64,000 nucleotides of DNA from Diphasiastrum complanatum (taxonomy: Eukaryota; Streptophyta; Lycopodiopsida; Lycopodiales; Lycopodiaceae): contig CM055095.1 of NCBI GenBank assembly GCA_029204225.1, positions 29,082,845-29,146,844 of the forward strand, given 5' to 3'. Under the pieces are notes generated by a model, which worked only from the letters and a program-made list of their open reading frames with translations, made no database searches and was not told where the DNA came from. The position numbers were made by a program, and so were the translations under genes. Numbering within the stretch: the first letter of the stretch is position 1; each line of letters begins with the position of its first letter. Shown in pieces: positions 11,263-23,210 of this stretch.

Positions 11263-11512
11263 CGGGAAGTGCAATGGTGGATGGAGCTCCATCCACAAGA
11301 AGGCGCGGGATCTTGTAGTCTGATTTTCTATTACCACAAAGTTTTGTAAACAAAACTTTATTCATCGTATCTGAAACATTTTGCAAAGACACAACATACT
11401 CCACATTTGCACAAAGAACATCCATACATTTGGCAAAGATTGGTTGGAGAGTATTTGCCATTTGAATTATCATCTCCGGCTTCTTAAAAGGACTCCATTC
11501 CACTAGAGACAT
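11263..11512 (-). other. Unrecognised open frame
   Basis: The minus strand is open from 11512 to 11237, beginning MSLVEWSPFKKPEMIIQMAN. The last part overlaps the tandem duplication. No domain is recognised, there is no signal peptide, and the context is repeat-rich. It could be a gene scrap or chance. Confidence 0.15.
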
Positions 11513-11579
11513 TAGTCAACATTTATTAAAAATCTCAAAAAAAAGTCACAATCAAATTAATCACTCTTAGAAGGAAATT

Positions 11580-12035
11580 AAAAATTTGCCACGCGTGGCA
11601 AATCTTCAAAAAATTCCAAAGCTAGATTTTGATATTGGCAAACTGTGCCACCTGTGGCAATATGAAAATCCAACTCTCTATAACATTTTGTAATTCAATG
11701 GAGATTTGCCACGCGTGGCAAATCTCCTGAAAATTACATTTCGAATGAAAGGTGGTTAAATAACAACCATGTGTGGTACTTCCACGCGTGGCTCAACCAA
11801 GTCAATAACTTTGGTGATCATTTTTTTAAATTTGGTTGTAAAAAAAATTTGCGTGGCACTGCCACGCAAAACAGAATTTTTTATTGTCGAACCCCACCTC
11901 CAGCCTAGAATTCACCGGAAGGGTCCCCGGAGTAATGTGGCATGGCTGTGCCACGTGTGGCAAAGCCACGCAAAAGAGAAATGCCAAAATTTTGGTTAAG
12001 TACTGGATTCGCATGGCAAGGTCGTGTGGCAAAAC
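11580..12035. repeat. Cluster of CCACGCGTGG-type palindromes
   Basis: About seven related inverted repeats occur in 450 bp. TTTGCCACGCGTGGCAAA occurs exactly at 11585-11602 and 11705-11722. A variant, TGCCACCTGTGGCA, lies near 11645, and CCACGCGTGG at 11782-11791. TTTGCGTGGC and GCCACGCAAA form an inverted pair around 11848-11870. GCCACGTGTGGC with a following GCCACGC lies near 11949-11970, and a degenerate copy near 12010. Nothing between them is coding. The core contains ACGCGT (CGCG-box-like) and, in one copy, CACGTG. Confidence 0.7.
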
Positions 12036-12139
12036 ACCCATATGTGTAGTTGTGTTGATATCTATATTTTTCTCTTTTTCTTGGACCTTATTTAGAATTT
12101 TGAATGGATGTAACTTGAATAAATGCTTAGTTTAAAATG

Positions 12140-13844
12140 GTTCAATGAGGCAAACTTCCTTGAATGACTTATTGAATATTAAGTCGATCATGCATAATTA
12201 TTCTTTTATATATTTTGAGTTTATCATTATTGTTTGACAATGTCTATCTTCTGCTGTTCGCTAATGGTTTTGACTAGGTCGATGCATTATAGGAATTTGG
12301 ATCTTGAAAGTGCAGTTGCTTCCATACAATCTAATTTCATTGAGTGAAATGATGAGGATCTTATTTTCTAGACTGAGATGTTATATGATACAATGAATCG
12401 ATTGAGAGTTGTAAAATCCACTCTGCCACCATGCATTCCACTATGTAGAAATTTCATTCATGAGAACGTTCACCAAGTAGGGCCACAAAGGCAAAACTTA
12501 AATGCATGTTTTGTGAAGATGGTTACCTGGAAGAAAAAGCAGCATTTGTTTTTTTTTTTTGGTACAGTGCTAGAGTTCCAATACGACTCAACGATGAAAT
12601 AAATGATGAATTTGAGATTCATTTAACAAGCACTATAGAATGGGGAGAGTTATCAGAAAAAAAATGTTTTTGTGCTAGGATGGCAATCATAGAACCCAAG
12701 CTTGGATGGACGATGTACAAGAGTTTTATTGCTTTGATAGGAAAAAACATTTATTTGTACAAGCATCTTTTAATACAATATCTCCTTCGCATTCGTTACC
12801 TTTGTTGGGAGCTCTCAATAGGAACAGATGAGATTCGACCTCTATTTCAATCATGTTTGGGAACATAAGTTTTTCCATTGCACAATAAAGTAATTGATGC
12901 ACTAACAACATGATCTATGATCCTAACCTATATTTCAAATTTCTTTGTGTAGATTGGAGGAGGAGGTGATAGTCAAGAATTTTTTGAATATTTTATGCTG
13001 AACTCTGTTCAACAGCAGGTTTTGCATAATATAACTATTTCTATGTTCTATTGGTTGTAAACTTGGATTTGTATATCTCTAACAAAATATTCATACCAAT
13101 CAAATTGAGATATAGAGACCATCTTTCATTTGACTTAACATCTTTTATGTGGCATGTACTCATGATGGATGCAAAGGCTAAAGTTAAATTGGCTGCAAAA
13201 TGTATTGTCTAGAACCGGTTTCGACATTTTTTGTTCTTCAATATGTAGAACATCTCAACTTTCAATCAAAAGGTATGGTTGCAAGCTTTTGTTCCAATTG
13301 CATTCATAAAAAATCATAACAAAGATGCCATTTGATGTCCATATGTGGAATCAAATCTTAACTAAGCGAGCGAGGAATGCGTGTGTACTTTGCTAAGGGA
13401 AATGTCCTTGGTGGATTGACTTCAGGGATGGAACTTGTCCCGTCACATAAACTACTCAAGATGAGCTCAACTTTTTGAGGTTTAGGGTCTAAGGTTTTCA
13501 TATGTTAAACATGTTTCTTGACCAAAAAGCATGTTTCAAATTAGTAGCATGCCATGTGCTATGGTTTTGAGGAATGCCCACACAATGAAACTTGCAAAAC
13601 TGGCAAAATGTCAAAATCAAAGTTAATATGTCCCATAAAAACCAAGAAGCATCTCTCCGCGTTTGCTCTGGTAGAATAAATATCCGCCAAATGCAAGGCG
13701 TCGATGAAATGAAAATTCAGTGATTCAGTTCGATCGTTATTGAATCTTAAGAGCAAAAAATTGACAGGAGAATCAAAGGACTATGGCAAAGGTCATGATC
13801 TGTTCTATGCTATCAAAGCCTAATGTTGCAGCAATTGTCTCCAA
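12140..13844. other. No identifiable gene; possible scrap at 12366-12970
   Basis: The plus strand shows patches that read like decayed coding sequence, such as DVQEFYCFDRKKHLFVQASF near 12700-12770. Another is the 120-codon open frame at 12506-12868, interrupted by a run of T. No family is recognised. The rest of the stretch is AT-rich with no ORF worth calling. Confidence 0.2.
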
Positions 13845-15330
13845 ATATGATCGGTTGAACAGTTGCTAGCACTCATGACGTTAATCTGGCCAGATGTACA
13901 TGTTGAAATCGACCATAAATGCAAGAAATGGCAACATTGACCAAAACAGTTGGATCTACGTTCTAAACAAGACAATAGCAAATAAATCTATACATAAATC
14001 TCATATCGTTTTCTTGGCACTTCGACTGAGAACTAGTGTATGAAAGCGTAAGAAATATAGTCAGAATCGAGAGTGTCTGTCCTTTTTTCATGTCAATAAT
14101 CTGTCTTTCTAGACACTGCCTAAAATAACATACGTGGATTAGAAGAATGTTATACTACACCACTTTCTCACATATGGCTCCCATCAACAAGAAAGCAACC
14201 AACGACGTAATTAACTGGAACAAATAACTGCCTCTTTATTTCTTCCAAAAAATTTGGTCAAATTCAAAAGTATCTTTTCCGAAAGGATATCTTGAACAAC
14301 GATATTCAGAAACTACAAATTGAGTATCACAGAAGTATATTAATCATGACATGAAAACCGTTCAACGATTAAAAGAAACATGTCAAGGATTTAGCAGTGG
14401 GAAATGAGCTCTTCTCTGAAAGTCCTTCACGAAGGTCGTAAGAAGGTCTCGGAGTTTCTATCTATACAAAAATTTATGTAAACTTACAGTTGGCGAACTT
14501 GCAGCTTAAGTCTTCTGAGGTTCATAGCTTATTAAAAAATTTAACATACATCACTAGCCTCTGCTGTCTGTGATTTTCCTGGTACCGTAATGGCAGCCGC
14601 ATCGTAGGCTAAAAAGTTTCAGCTATTTACAGAACCTTTCTCGTTCAATTGCCTCTCAGATCCATCTTTGTTGTGAGGAGGCGTTGGACTAATCCGTGAC
14701 CGTTTGCACACTGCTTTGATCCACGCTTTGGGCCCCCTAATCTCGAATTCCATTGATTTAACTGGTTTTTCTTCCGAGGGCCTACTCTTGAGGCTGCGTT
14801 CCACAACACGTCCTTGAGCTAAGATGAGTACCGCCGGATTCATGGTAGCCGGGCCGTTGATTGATTTGTTCAGCGTTTGGCTCTCTGTAGCGCCAAAAAT
14901 TATGGCAGATTGCGTCAAACAGTGACCGCCAGGTGCGTAGGAAATTCTAAAAGAAGAGGATTCAGTGTTGTGCACCAAATGCAAGGATTTGAAGGACCTT
15001 ACGTTCTACACTTATTACAAAGAAACATTCAAGAATATGCAAAAATATAGTGCATCTACAAAATTCCGGAAGCGAACGGTGCATGATACTCGATAAACAA
15101 AACACCTGGCACTTATAACTTGGATGCTACAAAACAAAACACCGTGAAAAAACGCAGAAATCGAGTAAAGTGGATAAGTAGGTTTCTTGTTTCTTGCCTT
15201 GTGATGCACGTCAATATTAGAGGCGAGAGCCCGGAAAAATCCGTGAAAATGAAGGACGGTTGTTGACAGCACTTTTGTGATTAAAAGTGATGTGTGTCCC
15301 GGATTATGGTGTTGATGATGATAAAGGGAC
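13845..15330 (-). repeat. Duplicated segment, copy 1 (unknown small gene)
   Basis: About 1.5 kb that matches, in reverse orientation, 34570-36175 and, in the same orientation, 41070-41917. Similarity covers a 5' region with putative leader exons (gttttgtagcatcca...ccaggtgtttt), a ~100-codon reading frame and ~750 bp of 3' sequence. Flanks differ in all three copies, so the segment has been duplicated as a unit rather than being a retrotransposon LTR. Confidence 0.8.
14619..14843 (-). pseudogene. Unknown ~100-codon gene, copy 1, nonsense-truncated
   Basis: ATG at 14843 opens MNPAVLILAQGRVVERSLKS and runs 74 codons to a TGA where copy 2 has CGA (Arg), a typical methyl-C decay change. Beyond the stop the frame continues open to the same end as copy 2 (TVPGKSQTAEASDVC). 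The protein is basic, with a GPKAWIKAVCKRSR segment, and has no signal peptide or membrane segment. The family is not recognised. I chose this ATG because it is the one shared with copy 3; the frame is open upstream to 14984 only in this copy. Confidence 0.55.
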
Positions 15331-15339
15331 GCTGCAGCT

Positions 15340-15660
15340 ATTGACGTGGGGGGGGGGGAAGCCCCTGCTAGGGCCTGCGGAGCCCGAGAGCAGGCCCCGA
15401 CCAGCAAGGAAGGCCCGAGGGCTTCGGGCCTTCCCCTACGTAATGCCATTGTGCGAAGGTTTTTTTTTTTTTCGTTTTTTGGCCCCGGCCCTCTCTTCGT
15501 GCGTTGTTTTTCTCTCTCTCTCGGAGTCTCTAGAGGAGTCTAGACTCTCCATCGCGAACAACTATTTAGGATTCAGCACGGCACACGCTCTCTTCCTCTC
15601 CATTGTGATGTAGCACGCTCTTCCTCTCTCTCCATCGCGATTCAGAGAGCTCCAATTGCC
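15340..15660. other. GC-rich, homopolymer-bearing stretch
   Basis: Starts with a run of about nine G (15350-15358), followed by GGCCC-rich, partly palindromic sequence (gcccgagggcttcgggc near 15414). A T-run (15462-15473) and CT-rich sequence follow. It sits next to the 5' end of the unknown-gene copy 1 and is far more GC-rich than its surroundings. No reading frame is convincing. Confidence 0.5.
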
Positions 15661-16986
15661 AGCCTCCCTCTCAAATCTTCTGAGTTTCAGATTCTTGAAT
15701 CTAGAAGTTTTGGTTTTCAGCTCTCATTTTACAGCTTATTACATGTTACAAATGCCATCAAGACTCACTGCATGCGAAATCTGGTTGCGCTAGTACCAAT
15801 GCAGCACTGCTTATGGAATTTGGACTATGCAGTGTGGATGCTTGCTGCTGAAAGCTCTCTCATTGTCTAACACTCTAATAAAATATATAATATCTTTTTT
15901 TCTCATATTTTTGTTAGCTAATGTTTTATCAATTTTGTATTCCCTATTTGTTTGACATTCATATGATTATTGTTAGTTAGTTGATTTCTCGAGACTTGAG
16001 GCAATAATGTTTGAGCTGAACGTGATATCTAAGTTTCACATACATAATCAATGATCTTATGAGGCCAATATCTATATATGTTATATTTTGCATTGCATTA
16101 CATTATGTTATCAATAATGATAATTTTCAAAACATAAGAAGCTCACAAAATTGTACAAATAGTTTGAGTTGTTTCACCACTAAATCATTGAATCTATAAA
16201 TGCTAGTATTGTTAATTTGTCAATATTGTGTTTTTTAATTAGCAATTTAGCACAATGTTTGTTTATGTCACTTACGACAGAGTCTCATTACGAATGTGTA
16301 AAGAATCAACAAATTCGAGTGCAGTTGAAAGTCGAGACAAAGCTAAAGGTAATTTTCGATCAAATTTATTCTTCTTGTAATTGTCCCGTTGATAACTTTA
16401 CTTTTTGCTGCATTTCATAAAACATGAATATAGAAATATCAATATGTTAAGTAGAGTCGACAATTAATCATCCAATATGTTAGAAATTTAATATTAAAAG
16501 CTTTTTAGCGACCTTTGAAATTTTTTCGTTACAGGCTTTTGGTCGTCTTATATTTTTCTCTTTTAGGCTTTTGGCCGCCTAAAAAAAATCTTGTAGGTTT
16601 TGAGCTTTCAATATTTTCAAAAGCCTAATGGGTGTAATGCCCACTAGGTTTTATGTAAGGTTGAAAAGAATGTTTTCCGCAAGCGCTGGTAACAACCTAC
16701 TGATTTTTTTAAAGTGTATTTTTGTGAAACTTCAAAAGCCACAATATCACACCTGCATTTATTATTTCAAGATTTGGAGAAGTAAATGTGTAAGGCATCA
16801 TCATTATTTTTAGGCACATCCAAAAGTGCATTACACTTTGTAAGGTACTTTTACTATTATTAGAAAGTGCTTTTTAGAAAACTGAAACCATTAACTTATT
16901 ATTTTTAGTAAGTCATGGACTATTTTTAGCCCCAAAAACAAAAAGAAAAAAAAATGCAGTGATTGTCACAAGGCCCCTGCTCGTCT
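15661..16986. other. No gene seen (1.3 kb)
   Basis: AT-rich, with short repeated phrases (aggcttttggtcgtct / aggcttttggccgcct near 16530-16580). No LTR ends or coding similarity were recognised. Confidence 0.4.
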
Positions 16987-18508
16987 TGTCAAAGACATCA
17001 AGAATCACTACAAAGTGAGTGCTGCAGGAGCTAGAGTCAACGGGAATCAACTCTACAAATTGAATGCGAGATCTTTTACTCAAGCTATGGTAAGCATTGT
17101 TGATAGTCGAAGTGATCTTTGGCATCAAAGGTTTGGTCATATCAGTGCTCAAAACTTGCAAATCCTTAAAAGAGGTAATCTAGTTGTTGGATTGCCTGAT
17201 ATCTCTTTTGAAGGAAAAATTTGTGAGGGTTGCATTTTGGGAAAACAACATAGAGACAGATATCCCAAAGATGGAGCAAGAAGAGCCAATGGCATTCTTG
17301 ATCTTGTTCATAGTGATCTGTGTGGACCAATACAAACTAGGTCCATTAGTGGTTGTTACTATTTCATCACATTCATTGATGACTATAGTAGATATATCTG
17401 GATTTATTTCATAAGCAAAAAATCTGATGCTTTTCCAAATTTAGAGAGTTCAAGGCTCTAGTTGAAATCAAACAGGTTGTTATATTAAGATCCTCAAATC
17501 AGATGGCGGCGGTGAGTATTTTTCATCAGAGTTTATAAATTTTTGAAAAGGATCAAGGGATAAAGAGACAAAAGTAGCATCCTATTCACCACAACAGAAT
17601 GGAGTTGCAGAACGGAAAAACAGATCCATTGTGGAGATGGCTAGGGCAATGCTTAAGAGCAAGGGTTTGACAAATACTTTTTGGGCAGAAGCATGCAACA
17701 CAACTACTCATATCTTGAATTGGTGTCCTACAAAGTCCGTGGAGGGTAAGACATCTTACGAAGCTTTTAATAGAAAGAAACCTAATGTTTCTCATTTACG
17801 AGTATTTGGTTGTGATGCTTACGCTCATGTGCCTAATGAAAAATGGAAGAAGCTGGATGCAAAAGTTGTTAAGTGTATTTTCCTTAGATATGATGAAAGA
17901 GCCAAGGCATATAGGATGTATGACATAGATGCACAAAAGATCATCATTTTCAGAGATTCTACTTTTGATGAGATGGGTCAAAATGACCAAATAAAATCGA
18001 CAATTGATTCCTTTTATGATAAAGCTAAAGTACAGGTGAAGAAAGAAGTTGGTGTCGATATGGAAGAGCCAATGGAAAAAGACAGGGTTAATAATGAGAC
18101 TCCTAGGAGAGTGCCTAAGTGGTACTTGTCAGTAACAAGTGATGCTAATAAGGGAGATACTCCCGAATCAAGTGAGTAGGGAGAGCTTAGGAGATCAAGC
18201 AGAAATCGAAAACCTCGAGCTCAACTAGAGATGAATCTAGCCCTAATGGGATCCATGTTAATGGATCAAGAACCTAAAACTTTCAACGAAGCAAAGGAAC
18301 ACAAGGAGTAATTTCTATCATTGTAATTTTTGCTTTCTATGGTTGGAAAATCCAGCAAATGGACGTCAAATTTGCTTTTCTTAATGGAGTGTTGGATGAA
18401 GAGGTATATTTGGAGCAACCTCAAGGGTTTGTTGAGCCAGGGAGAGATCATTTGGTTTGTAAACTCAACAAAGCCATATATGGATTGAAGCAAGCACCAC
18501 GAGCGTGC
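16987..18508 (+). pseudogene. Copia element H1, left part (integrase to RT fingers)
   Basis: Truncated at 5' in the pre-integrase region (KDIKNHYKVSAAGARV). Integrase follows with an HHCC zinc site (LWHQRFGH, then CEGC), the first Asp in LVHSDLCGP, SDGGGEY and the catalytic Glu in NGVAERKNRS. Then come TFWAEACNTTTHILN and the C-terminal HLRVFGCDAYAHVP region. Part of the linker and RT N-terminus is deleted near 18300-18360. RT resumes with [20 protein letters not shown] and [15 protein letters not shown], where C1 interrupts it. Frameshifts near 17450, 17550 and 18310 and a stop at 18178 disable it. Same family as H2. Confidence 0.9.
18504..18508 (+). repeat. Left target-site duplication of C1
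   Basis: CGTGC, matching CGTGG at 24701-24705 at four of five bases. The host codons GCACCACGAGCGTGG (APRAW) are split here. Confidence 0.8.
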
Positions 18509-19237
18509 TGTGAAGTTTTTAGCATGTGTGAACTGCACCACACACCCTACAGGATCTTACTGAGTTGTTGTGATTGCACAAGATTGATCAAAGAACAGTA
18601 TGCTTGAAAAATCTAAGGCAAGAGCACAATGGCATACATCTGATGAAAAAATCTAACTCTTCACTATGATAAATGAATGTCAAAAATAATTCTAAGTGTT
18701 TAGTATGGGAAAAAGAGGCTACTCTCGGATACAGAGAGAAAATCAAGCATAGAAAACTCGGGTAGAGAGAGAATGAGTCCAAAACACCAAAATTTCAATT
18801 TCACAATATGGCAAAACATGCCCAGCTTTCCCTACATGAGAGAGACTCGAATTCCTACAGTGGAGTTGCATGGAAAGTCCACTTAACTGAACTAATTCAC
18901 CTACTAGAGATCCACATGTGTAACTGCATGCATGTATGTTGCATGTACTGCATGTCAACTCATAAAACTGCCTAGACATGTGTAGATCATAGAAACTACT
19001 TTGCATGTTGCATGCACTGATTGCATGTGGCTTGCATGCATACAGTAAAACTTTGCATGCTATCTAAACATCTGCATGTCATCATAATTGAACTTATCTA
19101 ACTCAAATCTGAGCTACACTAGAAGGATATGTGCTCAATTCACACTCCTTTTATGTACAACATGAATTTTAGTGGAAATCACCATGGACATGACCCCAAA
19201 TTCGAGAGAGGAAGATAATATTTTAATAATCTTCACA
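18509..19237 (-). repeat. 3' LTR of C1 (729 bp)
   Basis: Plus-strand ends are tgtgaagttt and aatcttcaca, so the minus strand reads TGTGAAGATT...ACTTCACA. It has runs of GCATGCATG-like sequence (18925-19050). It is 13 bp longer than its partner because of an extra segment near 19010-19025. Confidence 0.95.
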
Positions 19238-19250
19238 CTCCTCCTTAAAG
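19238..19250 (-). promoter_or_regulatory. Polypurine tract of C1
   Basis: Minus-strand CTTTAAGGAGGAG directly precedes the 3' LTR, the expected plus-strand priming site. Confidence 0.8.
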
Positions 19251-19251
19251 T

Positions 19252-21140
19252 TTATGTTCCTATCAACATAGACTTTGAAATTAGGCCAAGGTTTGACCTC
19301 ATCTTCATAAATACATTCTTGAGTAGAGGCTTGGTGAGAAGATCTGCAACACAATCTGATGATGAAACATGCTCCAATGAGATCTCTCTCCCAATGACTT
19401 TTTCTCTTACAGAATGATGAGCCACTTCAATATGCTTGCTCCTTGCATGAAAGATTGGATTATTTGCAAGAGCCTGAGCAGAAATGTTATCATTCTTGAT
19501 AATTGGTAAATCTTCATCTACATAACACTTTAGCTCCAAAAGTAGCCTTTTGATCCATAAAACCTCCTTCGTTGTGGTTGTAAGAGATTTGTATTCATCT
19601 TCTTGCTTTTTTGATAGCCAAGAAACCAAATTTCCTCCAAGAAATATAGTGTAAGCACTTGTGGATTTCCTATCCAACCTGTCTCATGCAAAATTTGAAT
19701 CTGAAAAAGCAATCAAAGTCAGATCTTCTCCTTCATAGAATAGTCCACAATCCAAGGTAGAAGATATATACCTCAAGACTCTTTTAGCCAACTTCCAATG
19801 ATATAATTTTGGATCCTGCATGTGTTGACTTAGCTTATGAACACAAAAGCTTAGATCAGGCCTAGTCACTATTAACCAAATAAGTGAGCCAATAAGACTC
19901 CTATAAAGAGTGATGTCCTCAAAGGATTTTTCATCATCTTCAATAGGAACTTTTACAGTGTGCTCCATAGGTGTATCTATGCCTTTACAGTTCTCCATAC
20001 GGAATTTTCTAAGCATGTAAAGTGCATATCTACTTTGGCTTATAAATGCATGACCTTTCCAAAAATCTATTTTAAGGCCTAGAATATAGTGAAGAACTCC
20101 TAAGTCTTGCATCTTAAAATCAATACCAAGTGCATGCTTAGTTTCTTCAACTAACTTCTCATTGTTTTCACAAAGAATGATATCATCTACATAGATGAGA
20201 AGAATAATTACAAAGTTATCTACAAACTTATAATACAGAGAAGGGTCACATTCACTTAGACAAAATTCGAGTGATATGAGATAGGAATTGAGCCTTGCAT
20301 ACCAAGACCTTGGTGCCTGTTTCAGTCCATACAGACTTTCGAACAAAAGACAAACTTTTGATTCATCACCTTCCTTCACAAAACCTGGAGGCTACTCCAT
20401 ATAAATCTCCTCCTCAAGGTAACCATTGAGAAATGCATTAGAAAAATCAAGCTGGAACATACGCCATTTGTGAAACATGCAAGAGAGATGAGTATTCGAA
20501 TTGTTACCATCTTTGCAACTGGTGCAAAGGTATCTTCATAGTCCACACCTTTAATCTGTGAGTAGCCTTTGGCACAAAGTCTTGCTTTATACTTATTGAT
20601 AGATCCATCATGATTATACTTGATTTTGAATACCCACTTACATCCAATCACACGCATGTTGTTTGGTGGCTCCACAAGCTCCCATGTGTTATTTGACATC
20701 AAGGCTTCAAATTCTTGGGTCATTGCTTCAACCCACTCCTTGGATTGAAAAGCTTCTTGGACATCCTTAGGCTCTTCATCTGATATAAAATGTGCATGAT
20801 AGGAAGTTTCACCTTCTACTTGCCTTCCTTCTTCATCATATGTGAGCCTCCTTGGCTCAGATCTTGCTCGTGTAGATCTTCTGGGTGTGGTAGCTTGAAT
20901 TTTCTCCTCCTCAAGCCTCGGCCTCACCTCTTCTTGAACAACATCAAGATTGATGATTGATCTTGCATGAGTCTCCTTGATCTGTGCATCATCCAAGTTA
21001 AATTTCTGATCTTCACGGAAGATCACATCTCTACTAACAACATATATGTCAGTAGAGGGCAAATAAATCTTGTATGCTTTTTTAGTGGATGCATATCCTA
21101 CAAAAATTCCTTTTACTACACTAGGATCTTCCTTCTTCAA
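19252..21140 (-). pseudogene. RT and RNase H of C1
   Basis: From 21140: MKKEDPSVVKGIFVGYAST (integrase end and linker), RSTRARSEPRRLTYDEEGRQ, then RT with NNTWELVEPP, INKYKARLCAKGYSQIKGVD and [20 protein letters not shown] frameshift near 20470 follows. The next frame (20379-19684) has [16 protein letters not shown], the catalytic box LLIYVDDIIL (about 20193-20182), LHYILGLKIDFWKGHAFISQ and TRPDLSFCVHKLSQHM. RNase H (19677-19252) has DRKSTSAYTIFLGGN, EYKSLTTTTKEVLWIKRLLL, FHARSKHIEVAHHSVRE and VADLLTKPL. The first Ser-Thr-Glu part of RNase H is deleted (KKQEDEYKSL). Confidence 0.95.
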
Positions 21141-21950
21141 TAGTTTCTAGAAGCACATGCACAAAGCATACACAGCCAAAAATCCTAAGATGATCTACCT
21201 TAGGCTTTTTCTTGTACAACATCTCAAATGGTGTCTTTCCTCCTATTGCAAGATTTGTAAGCCTATTACAAAGATATTTTGCACATGCAACTGCCTCTCC
21301 CCAAAATTCTTTAGGCAGAGAAGCTTCTAGCCTAATGGCTTTTGCACATTCACATAAAGTTCTATTCTTTCTCTTAGCAACTCCATTTTGCTGAGGAGTA
21401 TATGAACAAGAAAACTCTCTTTAAATACCCTCTCTCACACAAAAGTCTTTGAACTTATTGGAAGTATACTCTCCTCCACTATCACTTCTTAAAGCTTTTA
21501 ACTTGAAAGGAAACTGCTTCTCTACATAAGCTTTAAAAGTAGGAAAAACATCATAGACCATGGCTTTTGAAGACAACATATAGATCCAAGAATGTCTTGT
21601 ATAATCATCTACAAAAGAAACAAAGCAGTTGGCTCCTCCTTTGCTCTTAGTTGATGAGAAATGAACATCAGAGTGTACAAGTTCAAATGGTTGCTTTGTC
21701 TTGATACTTGATCTAGGAAAAGGCCTTTTGTGTGGCTTTGCCAGCACACAAGCTTCACAAGGTAGAAGCTTCTTTGACAGTATCTTTGGTAGACCAACAA
21801 CTTTTCCTTCTTTGACCATAGATTGCATGGCTTTGAAATTGGGATGACCCAATGTCTTGTGCCACAGATCCTCCTGTAGAACCTTGGTCTCATAAGCAAT
21901 ATCTAAAATGTTAGCACTCTCCCTAGAATCTAGTTTGTACAACTTACCAA
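21141..21950 (-). pseudogene. Integrase of C1, catalytic Glu replaced by Lys
   Basis: YKLDSRESANILDIAYETK leads into the zinc site LWHKTLGHPNF...CEACVLAK. The first catalytic Asp is in LVHSDVHFSS and the second in LRSDSGGEYTSNKFKDFC. A TAA stop replaces Lys just after CVREGI (21420). The frame reopens with SYTPQQNGVAKRKNRTLCEC, where the catalytic Glu of the usual NGVAERKNR motif is Lys (GAG to AAG). It continues with LPKEFWGEAVACAKYLCNRL and HLRIFGCVCFVH to a stop near 21130. The enzyme would be inactive even without the stop. Confidence 0.9.
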
Positions 21951-21959
21951 TTCTAGATC

Positions 21960-22276
21960 CTCTAGCAATAACTTCATTTTTCTCTTGAGATTATACACTT
22001 GTCAACTTGAAACTTGACATCCAATCCACTATCAAACAACTGTCCTACACTAATGAGATTCTTAGTCAATCTAGGTACATACAATACATCATGTAAGCAA
22101 AACGATTTTGATGATAATGCATGCAATGGAATGCTACCTATTCCTTCAATCCTACACTCTACATCAGTAGCAATATAGATTGACCTTTTTGCACCTAGAT
22201 ATGGCATGAGATTAGTGAAAGAGTTCCTAGAACTAGACATATGGGAACTAGCCCCACTATCTATTCACCAGACTTC
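21960..22276 (-). pseudogene. Protease and pre-integrase of C1
   Basis: The active-site segment reads W, stop, IDSGASSHMSSS: the second Trp of the usual WWIDSGASSHM is TGA. Downstream are VECRIEGIGSIPLHALSS, LHDVLYVPRLTKNLISVGQL and FDSGLDVKF. The LTKNLISVGQL segment is uninterrupted here, which makes it the empty site for the 38-bp insertion in C2. Confidence 0.9.
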
Positions 22277-23210
22277 TTTATTCTTGAAAGGAAAAGATGA
22301 AAAAGTAGACATCATCAATGAATCCTCTCTTTCACTCTCTATACCCTCACACTCATCCTCATTAGTAATGTTAGCTTGCTTAGATTGGTTCTTCTTCTTG
22401 AAACAGTTTGATGCATAGTGTCCTTTCTTGCCACTGAAAAAACACTTGATCTTTGACAGCTTCTTCTTGCCACTGGATGTTGCAGCTTGTGAGGACTGAT
22501 CCTCACCACCTTCTTTGGCTTTGTCCTTCTTGAAGTGTTGTTGTCCTTTGCCCTTGCCTCTTGACTTGTCTCTAAGAAGAGTGCTTTGTCATCTCCACCA
22601 TCTTTCAATGAAAGTCTGTTGATCCTCAGCATCTTGTTCTCTTGCCTGCTTTCTTCAGCAATGAGAACACCTTGCAGTGTCTCCAAGGATGGAAGATCCT
22701 CTCTGATAGCATAAGTCTGCACAATATTGTCATACTCATCTCTAAGTCCATTTAGACTACTTGAACAAGTTCAGTGTTCTTAAAAGCATCACTAATACCA
22801 ACTAACTCTTGATAAAGATCCTTAACTCTCATGACATATGATGAAGCACTCTCATCTACTCTCTGATAACCTAGAAATATTTGGTTTCTAAGTGTAAGAA
22901 ATCTAGAAGTATTTTTGATTTCATAGATTGTTTTTAGATTATCCCAAGCTTCCTTGGAAGTGGTGCATGTACTATTCCCTCTTAACACTTCATTGGTAAC
23001 ATTCATTTTTATAAAATGAAGGGCAATTCTGGTTTTTTTGTGGAATGCTACAGGTTCGTTAGGTGCAGCAGGTTCTTCTTCAGCTCCACTCACAATATCC
23101 ATTACATCTTGTAGAATCAACAATGACTCCATTCTGATCTTCCACATTGCATAATTGGAAGATGTTAATCTCTCATTGTGCTCTAAGAAATGTGAACCAG
23201 ATGAAGACAT
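22277..23210 (-). pseudogene. Gag of C1
   Basis: ATG at 23210 gives MSSSGSHFLEHNERLTSSNY, then AMWKIRMESLLILQDVMDIV. The gag core is CTTSKEAWDNLKTIYEIKNT through SSYVMRVKDLYQELVGISDA, to a stop near 22755. The next frame has MQTYAIREDLPSLETLQGVL. The zinc knuckle reads CFFSGKKGHYASNC in a third frame, with the second Cys changed to Ser. The gag frame is thus broken at least twice. Confidence 0.9.

Noticed and set aside
15346-15613. Overlapping ORFs in the GC-rich stretch
   Set aside because: They run through a G homopolymer and CT-rich simple sequence in several frames without any domain.
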